A stretch of 64,000 bases of DNA from NCBI RefSeq assembly GCF_900102085.1, contig NZ_FMVM01000009.1:211549-275548 (forward strand). Reading direction: 5' to 3'. The stretch's first letter is position 1. Each line of letters begins with the position of its first letter. Positions 49,687 through 58,814 of this stretch are shown piece by piece. Origin of the DNA: Paenibacillus polysaccharolyticus (lineage in GTDB: Bacteria > Bacillota > Bacilli > Paenibacillales > Paenibacillaceae). A model generated the notes under the pieces. The model ran no database searches, was not told where the DNA came from, and saw only the letters and a program-made list of their open reading frames with translations. Position numbers and translations under genes: made by a program.

Positions 49687-51780
49687 TTGAAGTCCAATAC
49701 AGGTAAAAGGTTGCTGGATTACGCCTTGAAAGCCAAAGGTACATTCATCGCTGCCTTGATCATGCTGACGATTGGGGTTGCGGCTGAGCTCGCCGGACCC
49801 TTTATCGCCAAATCCATGATTGATAATCATCTGCTCGCCATTGAGCAACCATTTTATGAGACGGCAGCTTCGGAAGAAGCCGCCGTTTATCAAGGGAAAA
49901 ATTATAAACGCGAAGGTTTGTTTGCACCAGACGAAACCAAAGGAGCCGAGGTACGCGTACTGCAAGCCGGCAAAAGCTTTTATTTCGTCGGCGAGCCGGT
50001 CAATGCTCCTGACGGCGATCGTTCCTATGCGAACGGAACCTTAACCGTAACTCGCGCAGGTGAAGTTACTGGGCAATACGCGGCTGTGCCGCTGTCTGCC
50101 GGTGAACTGTTTGCCTTTTACAAACCCGAGATGCCAAGCATCTATCAATTAATTGTCTATTATCTGATCTTCCTTGTCATTTCGGTTATTATGGAGTTTG
50201 GTAAAACCTTCTGGCTACAATCCTCAGCCAACAAGGTCATTCAGCGGCTGCGTAACGATGTGTATGCGCACATTCAGCGGTTGCCCGTGAACTTTTTTGA
50301 TAACCTGCCCGCAGGTAAGGTCGTTTCTCGGGTCACTAATGATACCGAGGCCGTCAAAGATCTGTTTGTGGCGGTTTTGTCCAACTTTTTCTCAGGCATT
50401 ATTACGATAACAGGAGTTTATATCGCTCTCTTCCTGCTCGATGTACGTCTGGGTCTGATTTCACTATTCGTTGTACCGATGCTCATTGCATGGATTGTGC
50501 TCTATCGCAAATTCGCCACCCGATACAATACAATCATTCGCTCGCGACTGAGTGAGATTAATGCAATCATTAACGAGTCCATTCAGGGCATGTCCATCAT
50601 TCGTGTGTTCCGTCGCCAGAAGCAAACTCGCCAGGAATTCGAAGAGCTGAATGAAGACTATATGAAACATCAGAACAAAATGCTCAATCTGAATGCCTTT
50701 ACCTCTCATAACCTGGTGAATGTGTTGCGGAATATCGCCTTTGCCGTAGTTCTGTGGTACTTTGGAGCAGGTGCGATCACAGGCACAAGTATTATTTCAC
50801 TGGGTGTACTGTATGCCTTTGTTGATGTTCTCGGTCGGTTGTTCCAGCCGATCATCGGTATGGTGAACCAGCTCGCGAACCTTGACTCCTCTCTTGTCTC
50901 TGCCGGCCGTGTATTTGAGCTGATGGATGAAAAAGGAGAACCCGTAACAGACGGCTCGATGCCGAGGTACAAAGGAAATGTCGTTTTTAAGGATGTATCG
51001 TTTGCTTATAAAAAAGATTATGTGCTGAACAATATCTCGTTCAAAGCTTCGCAAGGTCAGACCGTGGCACTCGTGGGTCACACCGGTTCCGGCAAAAGTT
51101 CGATCATTAACTTGCTGTTCCGGTTCTATGATCCGCAAAAAGGCAAAATCACGATCGACGGACAGAACGTTAAGGAATTGCCGAAGCAGTGGATTCGGGA
51201 ACATATGGGGATCGTACTGCAAGACCCTTATCTCTTCACAGGCACGATTGCTTCCAATGTCAGTCTGGGTGATGAAAAGATCTCCCGGGCACGCATTGAA
51301 CAGGCACTGCGTGATGTAGGTGCAGAACGTATTCTGGCGCATCTGCCGCAAGGCTTTGACGAGCCGGTAGTTGAGAAAGGGAGCACACTGTCTGCCGGAC
51401 AGCGGCAGTTGATTTCTTTTGCACGCGCACTCGCCTTCGATCCCGCGATCCTGATTCTGGACGAAGCCACCGCCAACATTGATACAGAGACGGAAGCTTT
51501 GATCCAGAACGCGCTGGAAGTCCTCAAAAAAGGACGTACTACTTTCATCATCGCCCATCGTCTGTCAACCATTCGCTCTGCAGATCAGATTCTCGTGCTG
51601 CATCGCGGAAAAATTGTAGAGCAAGGGGCGCATGATGAGTTGATGGAGCTGAAAGGCCGGTACTATCAGATGTATCAATTGCAACAAGGGGCTCAAGGCG
51701 AAGCCATCGCCGATGGCTCGACTCGTTCAGCTGATGCTTTTAGTACATCTTCGCCATCACTCGCCGGAGGAAATGTGTAA
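49687..51780 (+). CDS. bmrD: ABC exporter half with canonical site (BmrD/YheH-like)
   Basis: A 697-residue partner of the preceding gene. Walker A GHTGSGKSS, Walker B ILILDEATAN (catalytic Glu present) and signature LSAGQRQ. An insertion of about 100 residues lies between the first two membrane helices (residues about 55-155), as in BmrD/LmrD proteins, and should face outside. The start is a TTG after GGAGGT. Together the two halves form one exporter with one good ATP site. A bidirectional terminator follows 80 bases after the stop. Confidence 0.92.
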   Translation: MKSNTGKRLLDYALKAKGTFIAALIMLTIGVAAELAGPFIAKSMIDNHLLAIEQPFYETAASEEAAVYQGKNYKREGLFAPDETKGAEVRVLQAGKSFYFVGEPVNAPDGDRSYANGTLTVTRAGEVTGQYAAVPLSAGELFAFYKPEMPSIYQLIVYYLIFLVISVIMEFGKTFWLQSSANKVIQRLRNDVYAHIQRLPVNFFDNLPAGKVVSRVTNDTEAVKDLFVAVLSNFFSGIITITGVYIALFLLDVRLGLISLFVVPMLIAWIVLYRKFATRYNTIIRSRLSEINAIINESIQGMSIIRVFRRQKQTRQEFEELNEDYMKHQNKMLNLNAFTSHNLVNVLRNIAFAVVLWYFGAGAITGTSIISLGVLYAFVDVLGRLFQPIIGMVNQLANLDSSLVSAGRVFELMDEKGEPVTDGSMPRYKGNVVFKDVSFAYKKDYVLNNISFKASQGQTVALVGHTGSGKSSIINLLFRFYDPQKGKITIDGQNVKELPKQWIREHMGIVLQDPYLFTGTIASNVSLGDEKISRARIEQALRDVGAERILAHLPQGFDEPVVEKGSTLSAGQRQLISFARALAFDPAILILDEATANIDTETEALIQNALEVLKKGRTTFIIAHRLSTIRSADQILVLHRGKIVEQGAHDELMELKGRYYQMYQLQQGAQGEAIADGSTRSADAFSTSSPSLAGGNV

Positions 51781-51857
51781 CTTTCTTCTCTTTCGCTATC
51801 ATTTAGCAGAACATATTTCGTGAACAAGGACATTCGGCCAGCATTAAAACAACACAT

Positions 51858-51908
51858 AAAACCCGTTCTATACAGTAGCCTTCAGGTTACTGACAGAACG
51901 GGTTTTAT
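51858..51908. terminator. Terminator after the exporter operon
   Basis: AAAACCCGTTCT and AGAACGGGTTTT pair around about 27 bases, which contain a second small stem (CAGTAGCC and GGTTACTG). T-runs exist on both strands. Confidence 0.85.
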
Positions 51909-52058
51909 TATTGCTCTACGGCAATATCTTCACCTTAGAATATATGACCGTCTCTTCACTTTTAAGTTCGCCTTCTAAGTCCAACCTCTAACTGTATATC
52001 CCATATACATCATTATTTCTCGGACAAGGAACGGGATTTGCGTACTCCAGCTCTAATC

Positions 52059-52604
52059 TCATGATTCCTCATCTGGCCCACGTTCCTGAAATCTCGCCGC
52101 ATGCATTCGTTCCAGAGCAACCCATGCTGCCGCAGACTCATCCTTTAGTCCCAATGCTGCCATCCAGACACCTATATATTGCTGGAGTACGAGCTCCAGT
52201 TCCTGTGCACGTTCTTTAAAATCTTGCAATTCCTTAATCATACGTGTCCGACCTTCCGGACTGAAGGTTTCATGAATGCGCTCTTTGAAATAATGATGCA
52301 CAATCCGATTTCGTTGCTGCCATAATTCATTCAGACTGCTTATTTCTTCTTCGGAAAACGTAAAATGATGCCGTGCTTCATGAATAAGTTGCCCCAGTGA
52401 ACTACTCATCTTCCGCTCGTACAGCTCCTCTAGTTCCTCCTCAGTTACCACCTTGCCTTGTGACATTTTAGTTAACAAAATAAGATTAACCAGTTGCTGT
52501 TCCAGCGCCTGTCCATAATATACGGCCAAGCCGTAATAGGCAAACAATTCCTTGGAGTGTTCGCTGTCCAGCATGAAATCATTCTGGAAATCCGTGTTAT
52601 GCAT
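52059..52604 (-). CDS. HEPN-motif-like hypothetical protein
   Basis: A 181-residue, all-helical soluble protein. Near residue 90 it reads ELWQQRNRIVHHYFKE, an R-N-x3-H motif like HEPN/MAE_28990-type proteins. The helices before it (FSEEEISSLNEL) fit the HEPN bundle. No antitoxin-like partner lies next to it. It has backbone base composition, unlike the cassette HEPN genes. The ATG lies close to an AGGAGCG site. A role is unknown; the HEPN call is from motif only. Confidence 0.6.
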   Translation of the reverse strand: MHNTDFQNDFMLDSEHSKELFAYYGLAVYYGQALEQQLVNLILLTKMSQGKVVTEEELEELYERKMSSSLGQLIHEARHHFTFSEEEISSLNELWQQRNRIVHHYFKERIHETFSPEGRTRMIKELQDFKERAQELELVLQQYIGVWMAALGLKDESAAAWVALERMHAARFQERGPDEES

Positions 52605-52745
52605 ATGCGAGCGCTCCTTTCTATCCGTGCACCTTGGCTGTTTATTATGTCTCTATCGTAACGAAACTGCAAACAACATTCAAGTTGCCGGAAAAGCCAG
52701 CGCATAACTTCGGATTCCCTCCTGTTTTCGTAATCTGAACTTAGA

Positions 52746-54467
52746 TCACATCTGCTCGGGAGCGCGTACGCCCAATAAAGACAAGTTGTACGCCAGACGT
52801 TTCGCGGTGTGCTCGGCCAGTTTCACCCGAAAAGCCTTGACACCTGACGGTGCATCCGCAATCCGTTCAGCATGATAAAACCGATTAAAGGCTTGAGCAA
52901 CGTCTATCGTGTATTTAGCAATCACGGATGGTTCGTTGCGAAGCACAGCTTTTTCCAGATAAGCCGGATAGTCACTCAGCAATTTCAACAACGCCCAAGA
53001 GGTATCGCCGACAATTACTACAGGAGGGTTATTCATCTGATCCGTGTCCGAATCCATTTCCTGTTCATCACGTGACACATTAGCGGCTTTGGCAAGCACA
53101 CTTTGAATTCGTGCATGAGTATATTGCACATAAGGGCCGGTCTCTCCTTCAAAACTTACCGCATCCTCCAGCGAAAAATCAATGTTATTCATGCGATTGT
53201 TGCGCAGATCACCAAAGATAATCGCCCCTACACCAACGGCTTCGGCTACCTGCTCAGCCTGCTCCAGATTCGGATTTTTTTCCTGAATAATTTGCAAGGC
53301 ACGAGCGACAGCTTCATCCAGTACTTCCTGTAAAAAAACAACCTTCCCCCGGCGTGTGGACATCTTCCGCCCCTCGAAACGCATCAGACCAAACGGAATA
53401 TGCTCACAATGATCTGCCCAGTCATACTCCATCTTGGACAATACCGTAAATACTTGATGGAAGTGAAGGCTCTGCTCCCCACCAACAACGTACAACAACT
53501 TATCTGCGTGCATCACATCATGACGATAGATTGCTGTTGCCAAATCCCGGGTTGGGTAGATTGTCGTTCCATCTTTTTTAATGATCAGACATGGTGGCAT
53601 ATTCTCTTCATCCAGCCGAACAACGAGCGCACCGTCACTTTCCTCCAGCAGTCCTTTGCCTCGAAGTTCCTCCACAACTGCACCCATCTTGTCATTATAA
53701 AAGCTCTCACCGAGCGTATGGTCAAAATCCACATTCAAGCGTTCATACATCCGGTTAAACTCCTGCATACTCACGTTTACGAAGAAAGTCCATAGACGCT
53801 TCGCTTCTTCATCCCCCTGCTCCAGCTTACGAAACCATTCTCGTGCTTCGGTCTCCAGAGATGGATCTTTCTCTGCTTCATCATGAAAACGAACATATAG
53901 TTCAAGAGAATTACGAATTGGATCTGCTTGTAACATCTCTTCGTTTCCCCACCGCTTATATGCCGTGATTTGCTTACCAAACTGCGTCCCCCAGTCCCCT
54001 AGGTGATTCACACTTATCGAGGTATAACCCGCTTCGTTATATAAACGATACAACGCTGCACCAATAACCGTCGAACGCAAATGCCCAATGCCAAAAGGTT
54101 TCGCGATGTTAGGTGAGGACATATCAATGACAACACGCGCTCCTTGCCCGAGCTGCAGTTTACCAAATGTCTCGCTACCCACTTCTTCGAGCAATTGGGG
54201 CGCCAAGACATTCCGGTCAAAACGAATGTTCACATAAGGACCTGCTGCTGTAGCATCCATACCCTCGGTCTGTAATGCAACGGCAATTTCTCCAGCAATA
54301 ACGACCGGTGCCTTTCTTAGCGACTTGGCTAACGTAAAACAGGGAAATGCAGCATCCCCCATCTCCTCCTGCGGCGGGACTTCCAATAATCTCAATACTT
54401 CTTCTGGTGCGAGCCCGGTTAACGGGGAAATCTGAGTTGCAGCCTGCTTCAATAACACATTTAACAC
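52746..54467 (-). CDS. argS: Arginyl-tRNA synthetase
   Basis: A 573-residue class I tRNA synthetase. The HIGH motif appears as GHLRS near residue 127, HLGDWGTQFGKQ follows, and the KMSKS equivalent reads MSTRRG, the weaker form usual in ArgS. The N-terminal Add-1 domain (residues 1-100) and the C-terminal anticodon-binding DALR domain (about 445-573, with YTHARIQSVL) are present. It charges tRNA-Arg. A T-box leader precedes the gene, so it responds to uncharged tRNA-Arg. Some Paenibacillus genomes carry two argS genes; this could be the T-box-controlled one. Confidence 0.95.
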   Translation of the reverse strand: MLNVLLKQAATQISPLTGLAPEEVLRLLEVPPQEEMGDAAFPCFTLAKSLRKAPVVIAGEIAVALQTEGMDATAAGPYVNIRFDRNVLAPQLLEEVGSETFGKLQLGQGARVVIDMSSPNIAKPFGIGHLRSTVIGAALYRLYNEAGYTSISVNHLGDWGTQFGKQITAYKRWGNEEMLQADPIRNSLELYVRFHDEAEKDPSLETEAREWFRKLEQGDEEAKRLWTFFVNVSMQEFNRMYERLNVDFDHTLGESFYNDKMGAVVEELRGKGLLEESDGALVVRLDEENMPPCLIIKKDGTTIYPTRDLATAIYRHDVMHADKLLYVVGGEQSLHFHQVFTVLSKMEYDWADHCEHIPFGLMRFEGRKMSTRRGKVVFLQEVLDEAVARALQIIQEKNPNLEQAEQVAEAVGVGAIIFGDLRNNRMNNIDFSLEDAVSFEGETGPYVQYTHARIQSVLAKAANVSRDEQEMDSDTDQMNNPPVVIVGDTSWALLKLLSDYPAYLEKAVLRNEPSVIAKYTIDVAQAFNRFYHAERIADAPSGVKAFRVKLAEHTAKRLAYNLSLLGVRAPEQM

Positions 54468-54502
54468 TCCTTCTCTGCATGATATATGCCTTAAACTAAA
54501 CG

Positions 54503-54541
54503 CAAAAAAGCTCTCGTCTCTTCAAATAAGAGACGAGAGCT
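54503..54541 (-). terminator. T-box terminator
   Basis: GCTCTCGTCTCTT and AAGAGACGAGAGC pair around a short loop, then TTTTTTG on the minus strand. It is the terminator alternative of the T-box leader of argS. Confidence 0.92.
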
Positions 54542-54830
54542 GTGTTTACAGTTCCCGCGGTACCACTCTAAGTGAACGGTAACCTGTATTGCAGCATGCT
54601 GCAAGAAGGTGTAACCGATCCGCTCGGTGCAAATAACGGTTGCATGCCGGATTACCCTCAAATCCATATACAACGAACCCCAAATGGAGCTTATACATGG
54701 CTTCGGATAACCATCTCACGGGTGCGCTTCACACAGTTCATCACATACCGGCTTACACCTGTCCCGGCTCGCTGTCATGGTTGAAACTGAGCTACTCTCC
54801 CGATCACGGATATTGCTGTTTCGATCATTT
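54503..54830 (-). promoter_or_regulatory. T-box leader of argS
   Basis: On the minus strand the leader holds the T-box consensus AGAGTGGTACCGCGGG (54555-54570) just before the terminator. Near the 5' end a GAGAGTAGC stem I motif is visible. CGC (54726-54724), followed by A, in GTGTGAAGCGCACC, is the likely specifier codon for arginine. It binds uncharged tRNA-Arg to allow transcription of argS. Confidence 0.92.
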
Positions 54831-54836
54831 CAGATC

Positions 54837-54865
54837 ATTATACATATCCTGGTATGGATTAGCAA
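54837..54865 (-). promoter_or_regulatory. Promoter of the argS T-box
   Basis: TTGCTA, 17 bases, then TATAAT on the minus strand, directly upstream of the T-box leader. Confidence 0.7.
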
Positions 54866-54897
54866 CCCTGTTATTTTAAAATGATTACATAGATAGT

Positions 54898-55233
54898 TTA
54901 AGCAACCGCAGACATTAAACGGCAAGCTTCAGCACATCTACGGCAAGCTTCAGCGCAGGCCTGACAATGATCATGTGCATGTCTACCACATTCCGCTGCA
55001 CAGGCTTCACATGCTTTGACACACAATTCACAGATTTCACCGATGAAATCACTTCCACGTGTCATGGCTTGCGCTGCAAATGCACAGATATCAGCACATT
55101 CCCGGTTCATACGGATACAGTCACGAAGCATCGCCAAATCATATTCTTTCAGACTCGATATGTAACATACGTTGCAAGCATTCATACACTCCAGGCAAGC
55201 ATCGATACATTGTTGGTATTGTTGTTGTGTCAT
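54898..55233 (-). CDS. Four-helix copper-type protein (DUF326/Csp-like)
   Basis: A 111-residue Cys-rich helical protein. Repeats of C-x2-C and C-x3-C run through the whole length: CIDACLECMNACNVC, then CADIC, CELCVKACEAC, CGRHAHDHC and CAEACRRCAEAC. This is the pattern of DUF326, to which the copper-storage Csp proteins belong: four helices whose inner face is lined with thiols that bind many copper(I) ions. No signal peptide is visible, so it should be cytosolic (Csp3-like). A metal-related GTPase gene lies upstream. Confidence 0.88.
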   Translation of the reverse strand: MTQQQYQQCIDACLECMNACNVCYISSLKEYDLAMLRDCIRMNRECADICAFAAQAMTRGSDFIGEICELCVKACEACAAECGRHAHDHCQACAEACRRCAEACRLMSAVA

Positions 55234-55305
55234 TTAAAGTTACCTCCCAGGCAAAGTTTGCTATGCTTCTTAATACCCACCAGGGAGGAACTTTGAACCA
55301 TTATC

Positions 55306-56406
55306 CTAGTCTTGTTTTACCGCTTCCAATTCCAGTAATTGTTCACGGATGGCAGTTTGATCAAAATGCTCACCGATAAACACAGCTACATCCGGCACAT
55401 CTCCTTGAGGTGTGATCTTCATATAATCCGATTCACGATAGGCATACTGAAACCAGAATCGGCTTGCGGTATCGCTAAACGAAAGGATTCCTTTTGCCCG
55501 ATATACGTCACGCGGCAAGCTAGCCACAAACTGTTCGAATGCTTCGCTATTCACAGGTTGACTGAAATAATGTGTGTATACCATAACATGTTCATGTGAT
55601 GTATGTGGCTTGACAGAATGCTCGCCATGGTCGCTTGAATGGTTGCTGTCACGTTGATCCGTGTGATCATGTCCATGATTGCATCCCTGAGTACGGCAAG
55701 CATCTGTATGCACATGAGTCTCTCCTGCATTTTTCCATGCATCGCCTGCTATATTGGATTGATGAATGTGAACGTCGGCACCACTATGAAGCAATTTCTC
55801 CATAGACACTTCACATTTGACCGTTGGAATCACGGGGGCAAAGCCATTCCATTTATGCAGAAGTCCTTCCAAGTCCTGCAGTTGCTGCTCTTGAACCCGG
55901 TCGGTTTTATTCAAAAGCAACACCGAAGCACAACGAATCTGTTCTTGCATCAATTTGAAGGTTTTTCCTTTTTGCTCCTGATACAGGCCTGACAGGTGAG
56001 CCGCATCCACTATGGTGATCAAACTTTTCAGCTCCAAACGCATATAAAGAGATGTTTCCGTCACCGCATCCAAAATTTCCATCGGATTCGCTGCACCCGT
56101 TGCCTCGATTACGATAACATCGGGTGACTCTTCTTGAACGAGGTCCGCCAGCTGCAGTCCAAGATCTCCTCGTACAGTACAGCAGATGCATCCGCCCAAC
56201 ATTTCCGTCATGGGCACTTCCTCATCTACGATCTGACCATCCAGATTCACTTCACCCAGTTCATTCATCACCACGGCTGGGCGCAGTTGTTGCTGTTTCC
56301 AGTGTTCTATGAGCTTTACAAGCAATGTCGTTTTACCACTGCCCAAAAAACCGGACAAAATATATACAGGAATACTTGGTTTTTTCTCATTGATGATACT
56401 CATCAT
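55306..56406 (-). CDS. CobW/COG0523 GTPase metallochaperone
   Basis: A 366-residue G3E GTPase. GFLGSGKTT near residue 19 is the Walker A, GGCICC near 70 is the metal-binding CxCC motif of COG0523, EATG and NKTD are further GTPase motifs. The central His/Asp-rich stretch (CNHGHDHTDQRD and neighbours) can bind zinc or another metal. The C-terminal CobW_C domain ends the protein. Such proteins deliver metals, often zinc, to target enzymes. It lies near the copper-type protein gene. No Zur box could be identified with confidence. Confidence 0.9.
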   Translation of the reverse strand: MMSIINEKKPSIPVYILSGFLGSGKTTLLVKLIEHWKQQQLRPAVVMNELGEVNLDGQIVDEEVPMTEMLGGCICCTVRGDLGLQLADLVQEESPDVIVIEATGAANPMEILDAVTETSLYMRLELKSLITIVDAAHLSGLYQEQKGKTFKLMQEQIRCASVLLLNKTDRVQEQQLQDLEGLLHKWNGFAPVIPTVKCEVSMEKLLHSGADVHIHQSNIAGDAWKNAGETHVHTDACRTQGCNHGHDHTDQRDSNHSSDHGEHSVKPHTSHEHVMVYTHYFSQPVNSEAFEQFVASLPRDVYRAKGILSFSDTASRFWFQYAYRESDYMKITPQGDVPDVAVFIGEHFDQTAIREQLLELEAVKQD

Positions 56407-56572
56407 TACACACCTCTCTGCCCATCTCTATCCTTAGTCTGACTCTATTAAGCGAGTGTACACTATCCTCCAATTGTTGTGCAATACGCCTGTTCTGTTG
56501 AAGAAAACTTCATTGCCTGATTAACATGAATAGTCTATGCTATGAGGACATGTTTATTTGAGGAGGATTTCA

Positions 56573-57091
56573 ATGACCAATTCAGTTGAACAGCACCGTC
56601 AGGAAGCACCACAAACGGTGGCCTGTATGGTTGTTACCGTTTCGGACACACGTACCAAAGAAACCGATACGAGCGGTCAACTTATGCATGAGTTGTTGCA
56701 CCAAGCTGGCTATCAGGTTGTGGAGTATATCATTACACCTGACGAGACAGAACGGATTCAGACGATTCTGCAAGACGCTGTTGTACGGGATGATATCGAA
56801 GCCGTACTGTTAAGCGGAGGTACCGGTATTGCTCCAAGGGATACTACATACGAGGCTGTATCTTCCCTTCTGGACAAAGAACTGCCCGGTTTTGGTGAAA
56901 TCTTCCGTTACTTAAGTTATACCGAAGATATTGGTTCAGCAGCTATTCTCAGTCGGGCAGTTGCCGGAACTATCGGACGTACAGCTGTATTTTCAATGCC
57001 AGGCTCTCGCGGGGCCGTTAAACTTGCCATGGAACGCATTATTTTGCCTGAACTGCGCCATGTCATGCGCGAAATATATAAACCCGTCTGA
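56573..57091 (+). CDS. moaB: Molybdenum cofactor biosynthesis protein MoaB
   Basis: A 172-residue MogA/MoaB-type protein. LLSGGTGIAPRDTTYEA near residue 80 is the MPT-binding GGTG motif, and SMPGSRGAV near 145 is the second loop. MoaB proteins bind or adenylylate molybdopterin in molybdenum cofactor synthesis. I chose the ATG at 56573, six bases after GAGGAGG; the in-frame ATG at 56558 would overlap this site. It is a single gene here with no other moa gene next to it. A terminator overlaps its stop codon. Confidence 0.92.
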   Translation: MTNSVEQHRQEAPQTVACMVVTVSDTRTKETDTSGQLMHELLHQAGYQVVEYIITPDETERIQTILQDAVVRDDIEAVLLSGGTGIAPRDTTYEAVSSLLDKELPGFGEIFRYLSYTEDIGSAAILSRAVAGTIGRTAVFSMPGSRGAVKLAMERIILPELRHVMREIYKPV

Positions 57092-57116
57092 ATCATCAGA
57101 CGGGTTTGTTTTTTCC
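57081..57116 (+). terminator. Terminator overlapping the moaB stop
   Basis: AAACCCGTCTGA-atca-TCAGACGGGTTT, then GTTTTTT. The TGA stop of moaB lies in its 5' arm. Confidence 0.9.
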
Positions 57117-57137
57117 ACTTGGACAGTTTGTAAGTCA

Positions 57138-57698
57138 CTACTCTTTTATTTGTTGAAGCACATCTTCAAATACTTGCAGGACGTCCTGTGCATACACATC
57201 CTTCTCTCCGCCGGAAGCCGTATAAACCAACGATACATGCCCTTTGCTACGAATCGTCGTTCTGCCCATTACATTCTCGAGAACGGCATTTTCTTTAGGT
57301 TCCCCATACATTTCTTCCATTCTTGCTGCACGGATTTTCGCATCACGATAAATGTGTACTTTCACGATATGTCTTGCACTACCATTCAATAAATACATAT
57401 ATGACATGCCACCATCAGCATCATCCTCGAACATATTGTTCATCAGCTTAATATGTTTGGCAGCAAAAGCGGTTGTCATTTCTCTTGCTAACGTACCGTT
57501 TAAGCCGTGACCTTGTTGCTTGGCTCTGAAATTCCCTTCCGTTGTTGCTTCACGTGTATAGAGCTTCCGTTCCTGCTCAATAGATGAAGATGTGCAAGCT
57601 GCGAGAGATACTAGGCTCAGGATTACCAAGCCACTTAACAGCAAAATTCGTTTTACATTCCGCCCCATCAGGTTCGGATTTTTCTCCTTTAACAGCAT
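57138..57698 (-). CDS. Lipoprotein, unknown family
   Basis: A 186-residue protein with a lipoprotein signal: basic start (NVKRILLL), a hydrophobic helix and the lipobox LSLAAC near residues 30-35. The mature part has no known family; it contains KLMNNMFEDDADGGMSYMYLL and GHVSLVYTASGGEKDVY. It should be anchored on the outer face of the membrane. GGAAGG precedes the ATG at 57698. Confidence 0.75.
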   Translation of the reverse strand: MLLKEKNPNLMGRNVKRILLLSGLVILSLVSLAACTSSSIEQERKLYTREATTEGNFRAKQQGHGLNGTLAREMTTAFAAKHIKLMNNMFEDDADGGMSYMYLLNGSARHIVKVHIYRDAKIRAARMEEMYGEPKENAVLENVMGRTTIRSKGHVSLVYTASGGEKDVYAQDVLQVFEDVLQQIKE

Positions 57699-57793
57699 GT
57701 CTATCCTTCCTTTCCATGAGTCACGGTACCTGTGACTCTCTCAGGTAGGATTAGCATGTCTAGGAGATACACATTTTATTCCAAGTAAGCACA

Positions 57794-58801
57794 TTATTCA
57801 GAGGAGACACGTACAACCGTACGCCCAACTGCACCGCCCTGTAGTATGTTCTCTAATGTATGCGGCAATTGATCTAGCGTAATCTCCTGAACCCCCAGCG
57901 CAAGTGCACGGTCTGGCTTCCATTCACTGCCCAGCTTGTTCCAGATGCGCTCTCGACGTTCCATGGGACAATACACTGAATCAATACCAATCAACTGGAT
58001 GCCACGCAAAATAAATGGAAAAACAGTTGATTCAAATCCGTTGCCCCCCGTTAACCCGGATACAGCAACAGCTCCACCATACTGTACCTGTTTCAATCGC
58101 TCCGCCAGTGCTGGCCCTGCGGTTGGATCAACGACACCTGCCCATTGCTGTTTTCCCATGGCCCCCTTGATTGGGGCATCCGCTTCTTCACGTGAAATGA
58201 CTTCGGAAGCCCCCAAATTGCGAAGCAGTTCCTCTTCTTGCTGCTTTTTACCTGTACTTGCCGTCACTTCAAAACCAAGCTTCGCAAGGATAGCTATCGC
58301 CATACTGCCAACGCCCCCCGTGGCGCCGGTAACTAGCACTTTCCCCATTTCAGGCGTTACCCCCGCTTGTAACAAGGCGTCTATCGAGAGTCCAGCAGTG
58401 AACCCTGCCGTTCCAATAGCCATCGCTTCTTTTTCACTCAGCCCTTGCGGGAGAGGCACTAACCACTCACTACGAAGACGAGCATATTCACTATATCCCC
58501 CGTAATGGGAGACCCCGGGTTCAAATCCCGTACTAATGACCCGATCCCCAGGTGCAAAACGTCCACTCACAGATTCATCTACCGTCCCGGCCATATCGAT
58601 TCCAGGTACCATGGGATAATTCCGTATGACACCTCCTTTTTCAAGAGATGCTAATCCGTCCTTATAATTCACACTGGAATAGTGTACCTGTACGGTCACG
58701 TCCCCGTTAGGAAGGTCTTCTTTTTTCAACTGCTCAAGTTTGGCTGTAACCCCTTTCTGATCATCCTTACGTATCACATAAGCCTGAAATTGTTCTTTCA
58801 T
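57794..58801 (-). CDS. YhdH/YhfP-type quinone oxidoreductase (acryloyl-CoA reductase family)
   Basis: A 335-residue zinc-free medium-chain dehydrogenase/reductase. SSVNYKDGLA near residue 42 and GIDMAGTV near 68 match YhdH/YhfP enzymes. VTGATGGVGSMA near residue 155 is the NADPH-binding loop. Relatives reduce acryloyl-CoA or quinones. I chose the ATG at 58801, nine bases after AAGGAG; the ATG at 58855 has no site. It lies 13 bases downstream of the gene at 58815, so the two are likely an operon. Confidence 0.9.
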   Translation of the reverse strand: MKEQFQAYVIRKDDQKGVTAKLEQLKKEDLPNGDVTVQVHYSSVNYKDGLASLEKGGVIRNYPMVPGIDMAGTVDESVSGRFAPGDRVISTGFEPGVSHYGGYSEYARLRSEWLVPLPQGLSEKEAMAIGTAGFTAGLSIDALLQAGVTPEMGKVLVTGATGGVGSMAIAILAKLGFEVTASTGKKQQEEELLRNLGASEVISREEADAPIKGAMGKQQWAGVVDPTAGPALAERLKQVQYGGAVAVSGLTGGNGFESTVFPFILRGIQLIGIDSVYCPMERRERIWNKLGSEWKPDRALALGVQEITLDQLPHTLENILQGGAVGRTVVRVSSE

Positions 58802-58814
58802 CGGTCTCATCTCC

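Noticed and set aside
50797..51558. Minus-strand ORF of 253 codons
   Set aside because: Shadow of the BmrD ATPase domain, with no ribosome site.
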